From Thereva unica (taxonomy: Eukaryota; Arthropoda; Insecta; Diptera; Therevidae), in NCBI GenBank assembly GCA_949987705.1, contig OX465286.1:21031676-21095675 (forward strand): a stretch of DNA of 64,000 nt, written 5' to 3'. The notes beneath the pieces are model-generated. The model was not told where the DNA came from, ran no database searches, and was given only the letters and a program-made list of their open reading frames with translations. Each line of letters starts with the position of its first letter. The stretch's first letter is position 1. Of this stretch, positions 33,858-44,903 are shown in pieces. A program made the position numbers and the translations under genes.

Positions 33858-34592
33858 ATATTTATAAAAATCTCATGTCACAGTGTTTGTTACTGAACTC
33901 CTCCGAAACGGGTGGACCGATTTGTATGAAATTTTTTGTGTAGATTTGGTAGATCTGAGAATAGGTCGTAGGCTATTTTTTATACCTTCAACCAAAAACA
34001 CAGCTGCAAAATCCAAAAAAAATGGTAATTTTAGGAATTTTCACTTCATTTTAGTTTCAATAGCTTCATGGCCTACCTATTGTTTGACAGCTTCGTAAAT
34101 GTAACTTTGTCATTAAATTGAATCATTACATTTAATGAAAATTTCAATTTTACGTAGCTGTCAAACCATAGGTAGGCCATGACGTTATTGAAAATAAACT
34201 GATCCATGGCGGCCGTCTCAAGAGGGCGGGGTACCACTTTCTTCACAACCTCCTCGACAAGGGTATCAAATGAAAGGGTATGATAAGTAGAGAATACAAT
34301 AAGCTATGTAGTATATAAAATATACCTTTAGATCCATGGCGGCCGTCTCAAGAGGCCGGATTACCACTTTCTTCACAACCACCTCGGCAAGGGTATCAAA
34401 TGAAAGGGTATGATAAGTAGAATACAATAAGCAATGTAGTATAGTAAATATACTGATCCATGGCGGCCGTCGTAAGACCTATGTTCTTTGAGGCACTTCA
34501 TCTGTGTAAAATTCATATCTCGAAAAATACTAAGTCAGTGGATGGTTTTTATAGTTTACTATTGGCTTATGGGTGCAGCGAGGCGTAGACTA
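33858..34592 (+). mobile_element. Non-autonomous Helitron with minisatellite
   Basis: 5' TCTATATTTATAAAAATCTC; then CTCCTCCGAAACGGGTGGAC, a phrase close to the CAAGAACGGCTGGACCGATT at 59424. The 3' end GTGCAGCGAGGCGTAGACTAG precedes T, and its inverse resembles the terminus at 56785-56812. It contains an inverted pair (34048-34095 with 34150-34195) and a tandem repeat (34201-34478). It splits an RTE frame, so its borders are defined to a few bases. Confidence 0.68.
34201..34478 (+). repeat. 130-bp minisatellite in the Helitron
   Basis: GATCCATGGCGGCCGTCTCA starts at 34201 and 34331; a third partial unit starts at 34455. Units share CCACTTTCTTCACAACC and GGGTATCAAATGAAAGGGTA. Helitron/DINE-type elements often carry such arrays. 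Confidence 0.85.
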
Positions 34593-34640
34593 GTAAAAAC
34601 TATAAAAATTAAAAGAATTCGATTGGTAAGACACGTTCAA

Positions 34641-35345
34641 CGTAGCAGTAATAATTTTCAAAAAATTCATTTCTTTTTTTTTGCTTTAAATTTGAAATCA
34701 GCCACCTCGAAAACCACCGAGTTAGAAATTTCATCACAAAATAATCAAGATTTCACGTTTTGGCCAGAAATTTGGGACTCTGTCCCACAGTGCAATGTTC
34801 AAACGCGTTTTTCTCGAAACGATGTTTTTCAAAACGGTGTACATGATATCTCAAGATCTAATCAACGAATTGACTTGAAATTTGACACACTTCTTTTATG
34901 GATGAGTGCCTCTGGCGTCACGTAGGATTTTGTCAATATCTTGCTTTGTTCAATAATTATTAACAATCATAACATGAAATTTGTGCCGAAAAAACGTATT
35001 TGCACAAATTTAATGTTATGATTGTTAATAATTATTGAACAAAGCAAGATATTGACAAAATCCTACGTGACGCCAGAGGCACTCATCCATAAAAGAAGTG
35101 TGTCAAATTTCAAGTCAATTCGTTGATTAGATCTTGAGATATCATGTACACCGTTTTGAAAAACATCGTTTCGAGAGAAACGCGTTTGAACATTGCACTG
35201 TGGGACAGAGTCCCAAATTTCTGGCCAAAACGTGAAATCTTGATTATTTTGTGATGAAATTTCTAACTCGGTCGTTTTCGAGGTGGCTGATTTCAAATTT
35301 AAAGCAAAAAAAAAGAAATGAGTTTTTTGAAAATTTTACTGTAGT
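34641..35345. mobile_element. Long foldback element (0.7-kb palindrome)
   Basis: Two arms of about 340 bp are near-identical inverted copies around a centre at about 35000; the same 77-residue frame is readable in each arm on opposite strands (ends ...SASGVT). The loop is about 15 bp (CGAAAAAACGTATTT) between AAATTTGTGC and GCACAAATTT. The outer ends pair through GTAG(A/C)AGTAA and TTTTCAAAAAA(C/T)TCATT. The low divergence between arms suggests recent origin or gene conversion. No transposase; class unknown. Confidence 0.85.
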
Positions 35346-35984
35346 CTACCCCCTTAACCCAGCTAAAACTGTCAACCTCTTACATCCAACTTCATTCTCA
35401 TGTGTCAAAACAATTCTATTTTTTGTCAAAATTTATTTTTAAAATTAAAACTTAATCTACTATCGAAATTATGTTGTGCTTGCATTTTCGTGTATCGTCA
35501 TCGGTGGAAGGTACTTTTATTAACGTTGCAAGATTTGGCCGTCCAGTACGAACTAAATAAAAGCGTTTAAAAACGGATTGGATCGGATAGGAAATTGACT
35601 GGTTATAATAACGCATCTGATCGGATCAAAACGTCAAAGTTTAAAAAAATTTGCGCTAAAGTCTTCTTAAAGGGCGAATAATGGACGGAGTGGTTAATAA
35701 TTGTCACAAACAGAAAGTATGTGCTATGTTTGTGTTATTGTGCAATATGTATAAATGTGCTATAGAATTAAGAAAATTAAAAAAGAGAAAAATTAGGCGT
35801 TGGTCTGTGCGTCCGATTAATATCAACCGAGTCGAGGTCGGGTATTTTAGCACAACCTTTTTGGAAATAAAAGAAAAGGACGCTGAACAATTCTTTTTAC
35901 ACACTAGAATGAGACGTTCATTATATGACCTTTTATTAAATTTGGTCAAAGAATCCCTAACAAAAATTTATCGATAGATGTAAG

Positions 35985-36436
35985 TTGCCGTGTTATCCAA
36001 AAATTAATGGTCTTGGATGTGAAGTATCACGTCCGTATTTTAACGTGAGAACGTCTATTAATTTGAACGTGACAACGTCTGTTATTACGTTTTGTATTTT
36101 TCCCGTGTAGAGGATAAATTAACGAAAATTTTGAGCCATTAACCACCCCCCTAACATGTATGGGGGCGAAGATATGATTTTTTTTTGTGTGCGGGACATT
36201 TTCACACGCGCGTCCTATCTTAAACCGATTTAATAGACGTTGTCACGTCAATAAGGTGAATGAATGTATTTTTCCCGTGTAGAGGATAAATTAACGAAAA
36301 TTTTGAGCCATTAACCACCCCCCTAACATGTATGGGGGCGGAGATATGATTTTTTTGTGTGTGCGGGACATTGTGCGGGACATTTTCACACGCGCGTCCT
36401 ATCTTAAACCGATTTAATAGACGTTGTCACGCCAAA
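35985..36436. repeat. 172-bp tandem duplication block
   Basis: GTATTTTTCCCGTGTAGAGG begins at 36094 and again at 36266, each followed by CCCCCCTAACATGTATGGGG and a CACACGCGCGTCCTATC phrase. AACGTGA...ACGTC words flank it. It splits the Harbinger frame between TKIYR and KPVDPE. Possibly a small DNA element whose body duplicated. Confidence 0.7.
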
Positions 36437-36674
36437 AAGTCTGTAAGGAAACCTGTAGATCCTGAACTTCGGCTTGCTCTAACTTTGAGGTAAACATTTT
36501 TGGTACACAATTATCTAGTCGTTACGTTATTATTTTTCTTTACAGTTATTTATGACAAGGAACAACACATCAGTTTTTAGCTTGAAGCTTTAAATTAGGA
36601 AAAACTACAGTCAGAAATATTATTTTAGAAACTTGTGCCGTGCTGTGGGAAACTTTGTCGCCGGTGTATGTAGA

Positions 36675-38371
36675 CAGCGCCGCCACTAGGGTGGAGGGAA
36701 TGGAGCGGTCGCTCTAGGCGCCAAGAGGCAAGGGGCGCCTAAATAAACGAGAAAAACAATTTCGAGCGAAAAATAAAATTTTGGCGGCGCCTTTTGCCAT
36801 AAAAGGTAGATTTCGACAATTTTGGATATTCATTCATTCATTCCTTGTCGATTTTGCAGTGCCGGGAAAATTTGAGGCCTATACAGAACTTCGTCAATAA
36901 GATTTTCCCATTCTGCAAAATTTGGCGCCCAGCTAAAAATTCATATTTTGGGGTCCCTAAAATCAATACATTTCGACGAGCACCGAAAACATTAAAAATT
37001 TGTGTGTTATGTTTTTATCATGGCGACACCAGAAACTATTCTCAGACCTAAATGCCAATCCGTTAAGGGATGATTTCTGGGAATATTTGGAGAAAAAATT
37101 GTTCTAGGGAGCCTATCGGCACTATCCAGTGCTAGTGCCGCGTGGTGCGCCTAAACAATATACACTACTTACACCGGTATTTATACGGTAGACTTTTTTG
37201 TTCATTTGTTTAACTTAGGTTTATTATGTTTTTCGATATAATCTCTGACCCATAAATCAATAGTATTCCCGTCTATTGAAAGCACAATATCTTGCAGCGG
37301 CAGCAATTTTCGATTATTTCTGTCTGCCACACAATCAATACGCAATCCTTTAGTATTGAGCTAGACACACCACATAATAGGTTGCCCGTCTCTGTCAATA
37401 AAATAACTATTTGAGTTTGACCGAGTGAAAAAGGAGCCTAAAATATGTCTAAGAAAGCATAGCCCGTCAAAAACCCATCAAACCCAGATTAGCCGGTCAA
37501 GAGATTAGCCCCTACAAACAGACGGAAAAAAGACAACGCACCTATTACAACCAATAAAAATCGTTCATAGCCCGAGCGGCGTCCGTCAAAAAACGGAGGC
37601 AGGTCTGCATTTCGAAAGCCTAATCGGAAAAAGCATATTCCTGATAGAGTGAAAACTTTTGTCTCATTCTAATTGAAGTCCTCTATTTAAATAAGTAAAT
37701 ATTGATCGCATACGGTAACGCTATCAATGAAAGGGTTGTCTATAGTACGAACACGATTCACTTAGGTAAACTTAGATATTTAAGTAGAACTTTTTGAGGC
37801 CTACAATTAGAAAGAAAAAAAGTTTTCAATCTATCAGGCTCTCCTTCGATTATCGGTTCAAGTTTTCGGTCTGACCCACTAGTCCGTTCAGAGTGCCAAA
37901 CTTGCTAAGCAATCTGAAAACTTGCGAAACGTGCCAAACTTGCTAAGCCTTTAAATCCGATTGGCGGCTCCCGAGTTTTTAGGTCTATAATTGAAATGAT
38001 AAAAACAGTTTCGACTCGCTTTCCTACGATCGTCGAATCAAGTTTTCGGTCTGAGCAGACAGTCGAATACGATAGCCGGATCCCATAGTCAGATCGGAGC
38101 GAAAACGTAGCCTAAAATATTCCCAATACTACTAAATTTTCCGTGAAAGTCCCGTCGCTATCAAATTAACCGTTTCCAAGATTAGCCCGGCAAATACACA
38201 GACAAAACTTTAAAAATGACAATTATTTTGAAGTCACAGATTTCTTATTCTTATTCTACATATACAGAAAATAAACTGAAATCCAATTTGTGTGATGTTG
38301 TGAAAGCGTTGACCAAAGGGCGCCGAGAGACAATCTCACTCTACCTTGTTCAAGGGCTAGGGCCGGCACTG
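36675..38371. mobile_element. hAT non-autonomous element with TATGTAGA duplication
   Basis: 1697 bp. Ends CAGCGCCGCCACTAGGG and inverted CAGTGCCGGCCCTAGCC. The 8-bp TATGTAGA stands at 36667-36674 and 38372-38379. Removing the element and one duplicate rejoins the Harbinger frame (SPVYVD-EPTEENF). It has no transposase; the interior has GGCGGCGCC-rich ends and AT-rich unique sequence. Confidence 0.92.
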
Positions 38372-38460
38372 TATGTAGATGAGCCAACTGAAGAGAATTT
38401 TAAACATATTGCCTCTGATTTTTATAATCTGTGGGATATGGCAAATTGTGTGGGAGCTAT

Positions 38461-40034
38461 TAGTCCATTCAAAACGCGGGGGGGGGGTGTTCCAAAATAA
38501 CACCGTTAAGAAAATCGAACCCTAAAGGTTTTTGGAGTCGCTGATCACGAAAATCGAGGTCCCGCGGTCCTAAAATTAGGGCGTCACCCCTAAAAATGCA
38601 AAAAACACCCCTTTTTAGGGGGTTTTCGTGATTATTTCAGTAATAATGAAAACTAATGAGATGAAATGCACTTTTTTTAATATTTATTTGCGAAGGTGGT
38701 TGATTTATACTAACTTAAGGCGAACTAAATGGTAAGGGGTACTCCTAAAGGGTTGAAAATACCCCTAAATTGGCGAAAAATGGAAAATATTGTAAAAAAA
38801 ATGTTTTTTCAAGTTTATGCTTCGAATTCGATTGTGGGCGTACCGTCAGGTAAAAATAAATTATTTTCAACCCTTAAGGGGTTAAAACTACCCCTACAAT
38901 ATTGTAGTTCATTGAAAACTAGGGGGGATGTTCCAAAATAACACCGTTAAGAAAATCGAACCCTAAAGGTTTTTGGGGTCGCTGATCACGAAAATCGAGG
39001 TCCCGCGGTCCTAAAACTAGGGCGTCACCCCTAAAAATGCAAAAAACATCCCTTTTTAGGGGGTTTTCGCGATTATTTCAGTAATAATGAAAACTAATGC
39101 GATGAAATGCACTTTTGTTAGTATTTATTTGCGAAGGTGGTTGATTTATACTAAATTAAGGCCAACTTTATGGTAAGGGGTAGTCCTAAAGGGTTGAAAC
39201 TACCCCTAAATCGGCCAAAAATGGCAAAAATTGTAAACATTTTTTTTTTCAAGTTTATGCTTCAAATTCGATTGTGGGCGTACTGTCAGGCAAAAATAAA
39301 TTGTTTTCAACCCTTAAGGGGTTAAAACTACCCCTACTATAATAAAAACAACTTTATATAAAAAAATTGCAAAAAATTATCAATTTATATTTTCTAATAA
39401 AAAGAATTTTTATTCAACAATTCATTAAAAAAATTTAAATTGCAATCTATGAAAGGAAATTTTTTTTTCAATTTACCCCTAAGGATTAACTCTTTTAAGA
39501 GGGTTAAAAATTTTCCAAATGTTTTACTAATATTTCATCAAATATAAAATTTTAATGCAAAACAATAAATTTCAATTTGTTCCAATTACAATTTTAATGT
39601 GGGGGTAGTTTTACCCCCTTAAGGGTTGAAAATAATTTATTTTTGCCTGACAGTACGCCCACAATCGAATTTGAAACATAAACTTGGAAAAAAATTTTTT
39701 TTACAATTTTTGCCATTTTTCGCCAATTTAGGGGTAGTTTCAACCCTTTAGGACTACCCCTTATCATAAAGTGCGCCTTAATTTAGTACAAATGAACCCC
39801 CTTCGCACATAAATATTAAAAAAAGTGCATTTCATCGCATTAGTTTTCATTATTACTGAAATAATCGCGAAAACCCCCTAAAAAGGGGTGTTTTTTGCAT
39901 TTTTAGGGGTGACGCCCTAATTTTAGGACCGCGGGACCTCGATTTTCGTGATCAGCGACCCCAAAAACGTTTAGGGTTCGATTTTCTTAACGGTGTTATT
40001 TTGGAACACCATAACGCGCGTTTTGAATGGACTA
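38461..40034. mobile_element. Long-TIR element with duplicated left arm, TAT duplication
   Basis: 1574 bp. Perfect ends TAGTCCATTCAAAACGCG and inverse, flanked by TAT on both sides (38458-38460, 40035-40037). The ~440-bp left arm (from TGTTCCAAAATAACACCGTT at 38488) is repeated directly at 38929 and appears inverted at the right side (39570-40010). All copies are full of ACCCCTAA / TTAGGGGT words. Removing it rejoins the Harbinger GAIAGKH stretch. No ORF. A 3-bp TSD suggests Harbinger-type mobility. Confidence 0.85.
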
Positions 40035-41105
40035 TATAGCCGGCAAACATATTAATGTTGCCTGCCCACCGAATTCGGGGCAATTTTTTAATTACAAGCA
40101 CGATTATAGCATTGTTTTTCTTGCAATGTGTGACGCGAAATATTCATTCACGGCTGTAAATATTGGCGCTTACGGGAGTCAAAGTGATGGCGGTAATTCT
40201 TAAAATGTCATGCTAAGAAGTTTTACTAGTTTTTATTATAACAGGGGTGCTGCGTGAGTCTCATTTTGGACGAACGTTGTTATCTGGACTGTTACCATTA
40301 CCAAGTAACCGTAACTTACCCAATAGTGAAATAACATTTCCTCATTACTTCGTTGGAGATGGGACAGTTCCTTTAAAAAATAATTTATTAAGACCCTATC
40401 CTGGAAGTCTCCTGGACAATAACAAAAAAATATTTAATTACAGACTTTCGCTTGCTCGTAGGGTTATTGAAAATGCATTCGGAATACTAGTTTCACGATG
40501 GAGAGTATTACGAAATCGATTGGAATGCAGCAGTATCATTACATAACTTCATAATGCTTCATGACCAGAGTAGCTATTGTCCTCCAATGTTTGTTGATTG
40601 GGAAGATAAGGATCATGAAGGGGAATGGAGAAATGTAATAGGGAAGGGACCCTCTGCTATGAGTTCTCTCCGTTCGCGATTTCGTAATGCACCTGCAAGT
40701 GCTTTTCGATTGAGAGAAATTTTGTCAAACGTATTTTGTGAACGAAGGTGCGATTCCGGCTCAAAACCATATTGTTCATGATGTAGAACAAAATAACACT
40801 TGAATTATGTATTTAAATTAATTTTTATTTTAAAGAAAACTTGAATAATTTATTTTGATTTATTTATTAGTATCAGTCATTAAATTTAATAATAGAATTC
40901 TAAAAATTTGAAATGGTAATTATTCTTTTCTTCATACATTTTTTTTTAAATATAACAAAAACATGATTCCATATAATATAATATCACAATAATTATGATT
41001 AAAAACAGCATTTCATTATAAAAATTTAACTATATACACATAACTTTTGAGTTATATGTAAATAAAACCACAACGAGAACTTCAAATATTCAACAAAGGA
41101 ATTTA

Positions 41106-41820
41106 GGCCCCTGTCCTGAAAGTCGAGTCATATGACGTCTCGTTTTTTAGTTGGTGTGCTGAGAGTCGGGTGGCGTGACAAGTCGTTTGAGTTGAAGAAT
41201 TTGTCGTTTCAGTAAAATGACGAATGTCAGCACAGGGGTCAGAGAGTGGCTGTGCTAAGTTTTTGTATTTCGTGAGAAATAAACATTTTTAGTTTGAAGA
41301 ATAAACTTTTTTAGTTTGTGTCTCCCGATAATTTTAATAAATTATAAACAATTTGAGATTAAAGATGTTAAATTCGGCTGAGATGTGGTTTAGTAGTTCG
41401 GAAGATGAAGACAGCAATCGTAAAGAATTAAAAATTTTAGGTATTATTTCTTCCCAAACATTTGTGTAATTTGCCAGCATATCTCTGCCCTTTAGACACA
41501 TCTGGATGGTTTTCTAAAATTCGAACTTATGTTTGGAAATGTTTTCTATTTGTTATTTTTATTCTAAAATTATTAAAAAATTAAAATTAAACACTCAAAA
41601 ATAACAAATATGTATTTTCTTTCAAATTTTCCTACTTTGTCACTAACAAAAACAGCCCGACCAAAAGTCACAACAAAACTACAATAAAAACGACTGTCAG
41701 CACACCAAATAAGCTGTCGTTTATGTCAGCAGATTTTACACCACAAGAATCGACTATCAGCACACCCCTGTATTAGCTTCACTTCTTATGACAGCAAATA
41801 CTACTTTCAGCACAAGGGCC
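41106..41820. mobile_element. Harbinger-type MITE with TTA duplication
   Basis: 715 bp between TTA at 41103-41105 and 41821-41823. Ends GGCCCCTGTCCTGAAAGTCG and inverted GGCCCTTGTGCTGAAAGTAG. Family member of 5168-5493. Inner words such as CAGCACAGGGG and CAGCACACC are repeated near 41230 and 41760, so one copy may have inserted near another. No ORF. Confidence 0.85.
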
Positions 41821-43224
41821 TTAAACTACATACATATAACGTGGAATTCAAATAAAATAAGAACTTCAATATTCAACAAAAAAAAAATTCAAATATATTA
41901 ACTTTGGAATTGCAAATAAAAATAATAAATTTTCTATATACTCGTAGTCAGCATTTCAGTGGAAAGGCCTTTACTGAAATTTTCTAATTTGGTAATGTAT
42001 TCTATTATCTTTAGCATAGCATTGTTTTGCAGTTGCAGGGGTAGTTGTTGAAGTTTAACCGCAGCGCCAGACAGGAATAACTGTATAGCAGACGCTGCAC
42101 ACTGTTGCCAGATCATAAGTGAGTTTCTCCCCTAAATACCCTAGAGATAGCTCTATTCTCCTCTAAATCTCGCTACTTATCCCCTAAATTTTTGAAACGT
42201 ATACTTACTAAACCATATGAGTTGTGTTGGGTCATGATCCATATTATAATATGAGTTCGTAATAAATTTCAGAGGTTTATTTATTTTTATACTGCTTCCT
42301 GACAGCATTCTTCCAAATAAAAGGTTACTTTACTCAAGGCTGCATGTGTGGACATCTTTAAAGCGAAGAAATAATCATATCGTATTTTAGTTTTATTTCC
42401 TTTATTTTACATTTTCCAATTACAACAGCCATGCATTAAAGCTATACTCATTTCAAAGTGCTGATTTTTTCTATTCCATAATAGTCATCGAATACACCAA
42501 GCGTGTCTCTTGACACTGGTCCCATTCAAACGTCAAATCCTGTGACAGTTTCAAGAGATACACGCTATACACGTATAGCTTTTGCAATCAATATTTTCAT
42601 AAATTTCGTCGGGGACTTCGACAACAAACTGCCATCGAGGCGACAGGCAAGTGCCGTGTCCGACACAGGTAGACGTCTTTTATTCATATCCAGCGTGCCA
42701 TGTCAGACCACAGTCACTAGTTCCATTTTTTGTTGAAAATGTTCAAACCCTTCTCAGTGGAATATTTATCCAAAATCGCATTGTTAAAGAAAAGAAAAAA
42801 TTTCTTCACTATTGTCTATAGCCCCCCATACACGGTCAAATTGGATGTACATCGAAGGGCGGATGTACAACCAAAACTATCGATAGTGGGCCGGTCGGCC
42901 GACCAAAAATTGGTACGTCAATCGGCTTGATGAAAATCAAACTAGGTTTGATTTTTTGAAGGCGTGGTTGGATTTTTTGGAGGCGTGGTCACCGGTGCTC
43001 CAACATCAATGAAAGTAGTGGCGTAGTGCTCCAACCGAACATCGAAAAACATTACATTAAAATAATTCATTAGCAGGATTTAAGTAATTTTAAAAATTGT
43101 TAATGAATTTTTGGATTTCAAAAAAGAAGAAACAAAGTCTTTGTAAAATATGAAATCCTTTAAATTAAATAAAAAATATACGATTGCATTCTAAAGAAAT
43201 GTTTTCAAATAATTATTGCGTAGC

Positions 43225-43900
43225 TTATCTTGAACAACGCTTGCAATGGAAAATGCCCTGGAAAATGACTGAGGTATTTGGAAATGGCAACGGCAACAAC
43301 GCGGTTGCAATTTTGCAAATACGCTTATATCTATGATCATCCCTAGCATCTACTTCTTCAAGGACTTTCACTCGGAACATGTCCGTAGATCGTACTTTTT
43401 TTGTTTCAAAACGATGAAGGAGGCTCCATTCCACGGTATACAGAAACAAGGTAATGTAAAAGAGTGTATATCGTAAGACGGTATTTAGTGCTGACGTCAC
43501 GTGGGGCCCGCTGCCCATATAAAATCGAAGATGTATTAGGGCTGACGTCACCAGGCGCCCATTTTTTACGGTATTCGAAGCTGTCTCTTTTACATTACCT
43601 TCTGTTTCTGTATACCGTGCTCCATTCCTTGTTAATTTCATCAACATGACACAAACGTTTTTGAATTCTGAAGCCAAACCTTTTATGACGGATTTTATCT
43701 GCGCTGAAGCTGTGGGAGTAATAATGCTGATTTTTTTCTAACGAAAGCTAGGAACCTTTTTGGCATTTCTTCCTTTGTTTGATCAAAAGATCTCTGCATC
43801 GTTCTTTGATTGAAAACAAAATACTCGGATCGCAGTTTTTATAAAATTCAACGATATCATATCCATAGTCGATACATTCGACCGGCGTCAAACAATTATT
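43225..43900 (-). pseudogene. hAT transposase C-terminal remnant
   Basis: ASEFKNVCVMLMKL, then after the MITE EWSLLHRFETKKVRSTDMFR, VKVLEEVDARDDHRYKRICK, IATALLPLPFPNTSVIFQGI. The last piece aligns loosely with the SLPHSNAxVERxFS hallmark of the hAT dimerisation domain. There are no intact catalytic blocks. Confidence 0.5.
43433..43618. mobile_element. Small TIR MITE with 10-bp duplication
   Basis: 186 bp. Ends ACGGTATACAGAAAC / GTTTCTGTATACCGT, pairing further through AAGGTAATGTAAAAGAG. GCTCCATTCC is repeated exactly at 43423-43432 and 43619-43628. A 9-10 bp TSD suggests a Mutator-like element. Its removal rejoins the hAT remnant frame. Confidence 0.88.
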
Positions 43901-44903
43901 ATGAAATGTGAATTTACTCGATTAAATCTAGAATATTCGTAAAAATTCCATTCTCCTAGAAATTCCCCAGATGGTTTTCTCTCCTGAAACTCCCCTGGCG
44001 AGCTAAAATTCCCCTTTTAGGGGAGATTCCCCTGATCTGGCAACACTGCTACTGAAGAAACTTTTAAACGTTTCTACCGCGGTTTCAAGCTCTTCGGCTA
44101 GCTCATTAACGGAATTCTCTCTTTTTTGCTTTGAAAAGTGAAGGGGCTCATCCGCGCTTGCAAAAGAGCATTCTTCTGATTCATCCAACAATAGATGAGC
44201 TGGTACCCCACTTGTTCTAAAAGAGCTAAACAATAAGCAAAAATACCAACGTTAAATATATCACCATTTACTTCCTGGGTTTGACGTGGTCCCATAAAAA
44301 AAGGAGGCTGTCATACAACTCCCACGTTATTATATGCTCCATTGAGCTGCCAGAAGCAGCTTGCATCTTATTTTCTTTTACGAACCTGTCTCTCAGGCTG
44401 CGTGTCACCGTGTTTTATGCAGACATCGCCTGTAAAATGTTTCATAATAGTTATAACAAAACTGTATAATGCATATTACTTACTTGTGCTATTTAACTTT
44501 TTACCAATACTATCCCATATTTCGGTTTTAATTTTATTGTTTTTGTAGCCACTTTTGGCTTTGTTATAAATGATGTAGTTTTTAACTTCGTTTATAAGTT
44601 CTTCGCAGGTAAACATTTTGGAACTTTCACTTTTGAGGTTACGTTTATCAAATGTTTGACACTTCACTGCGGCAAGTTCTAAACTTTTAAAAACGAATGC
44701 GCTCAAATCCACTTAAATCCGTTCATTATAATCGGTTAGGTCTACATTAGATCAATGGAGTAAAAGGCGTCGATAAACTATATATCGATGGCATTTATAA
44801 CATTGATAGGAAGCAGGTTTTCTTCCTTCTCAGGGAAATATTAGGAAGGTTCAAATCTCCTTAGCAAAGAGTCTTATTGACTTCGTTTAAGGTAGATGGG
44901 TAT

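Larger units (their letters stand above)
33690..34660 (+). pseudogene. RTE-like ORF end, split by a Helitron
   Basis: 33695-33850 reads RRLCGTLTP, QQYRRNHELHQLYKDPNI, and 34590-34640 resumes VKTIKIKRIRLVRHVQR. The two halves together give the usual LYKDPDI...IKxxRLxWxGHVQR stretch. The interruption is the Helitron at about 33858-34592. The palindrome beginning at 34641 cuts the end. Confidence 0.7.
35681..40800 (+). pseudogene. Harbinger (PIF-type) transposase, two introns, interrupted
   Basis: A DDE nuclease that moves its own element. Segments in order: RRWSVRPININRVEVGYFST with FLEIKEKDAEQFFLHTRM (35681-35977); KPVDPELRLALTL (36447-36489); intron 36490-36545 (GTAAAC...TTTACAG); VRNIILETCAVLWETLSPVY (to 36674); hAT insertion; EPTEENFKHIASDFYNLWDM (38380-38460); TIR element; AGKHINVACPPNSGQFFNYK and VNIGAYGSQSDGG (40035-40192); intron 40193-40244; then FPHYFVGDGTVPLKNNLLRP and FNYRLSLARRVIENAFGIL (40245-40546). 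Frameshifts follow near 40540 and 40735. The usual first-Asp block GAIDGKH reads GAIAGKH, so the catalytic Asp is lost. In-frame TGAs lie at 36553 and 36583. Confidence 0.88.
42100..44048 (-). mobile_element. hAT element with decayed transposase
   Basis: Ends CACTGTTGCCAGATCA and inverted CAGTGTTGCCAGATCA, followed by CCCCTAAA words on both sides. The flanks ACGCTGCA and CTACTGAA are at best a strongly mutated duplication, so it is old. It contains a minus-strand hAT C-terminal remnant and a MITE (43433-43618), and interrupts the MADF ORF. Confidence 0.7.
41934..44712 (-). pseudogene. MADF/Myb-like ORF of a Harbinger element, split by a hAT
   Basis: 44712-44476 reads TCEELINEVKNYIIYNKAKS and KIKTEIWDSIGKKLN, the first helices of a MADF (Myb/SANT-like) domain. 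A spliced or broken continuation at 44400-44281 reads SGSSMEHIITWELYDSLLFL. 44233-44050 gives RTSGVPAHLLLDESEE and ENSVNELAEELETAVETFKS. The hAT at 42100-44048 cuts it after FKSFFSS; 42098-41934 resumes AASAIQLFLSG and ends at TAA. Proteins of this type bind element DNA for PIF/Harbinger transposases. A host MADF gene is the alternative, but it is broken either way. Confidence 0.65.
35500..44740. mobile_element. PIF/Harbinger transposon with nested insertions
   Basis: A plus-strand transposase (35681-40800) and a convergent minus-strand MADF/Myb-like ORF (44712-41934) form the usual two-gene layout of autonomous Harbinger elements. Insertions inside: a repeat block (about 35985-36436), a hAT MITE (36675-38371), a TIR element (38461-40034), a Harbinger MITE (41106-41820) and a hAT (42100-44048). 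The outer TIRs were not identified, so limits are approximate, and linking the two ORFs to one element is inference. Confidence 0.65.

Noticed and set aside
34488..34925. 145-residue ORF and its antisense twin at 35063-35296
   Set aside because: It is the translation of the palindrome arm; the identical peptide on both strands reflects the inverted repeat, not a gene.
43464..43649. ORF across the small MITE
   Set aside because: It spans a 186-bp insertion with exact duplication, so it cannot be an ancestral frame.
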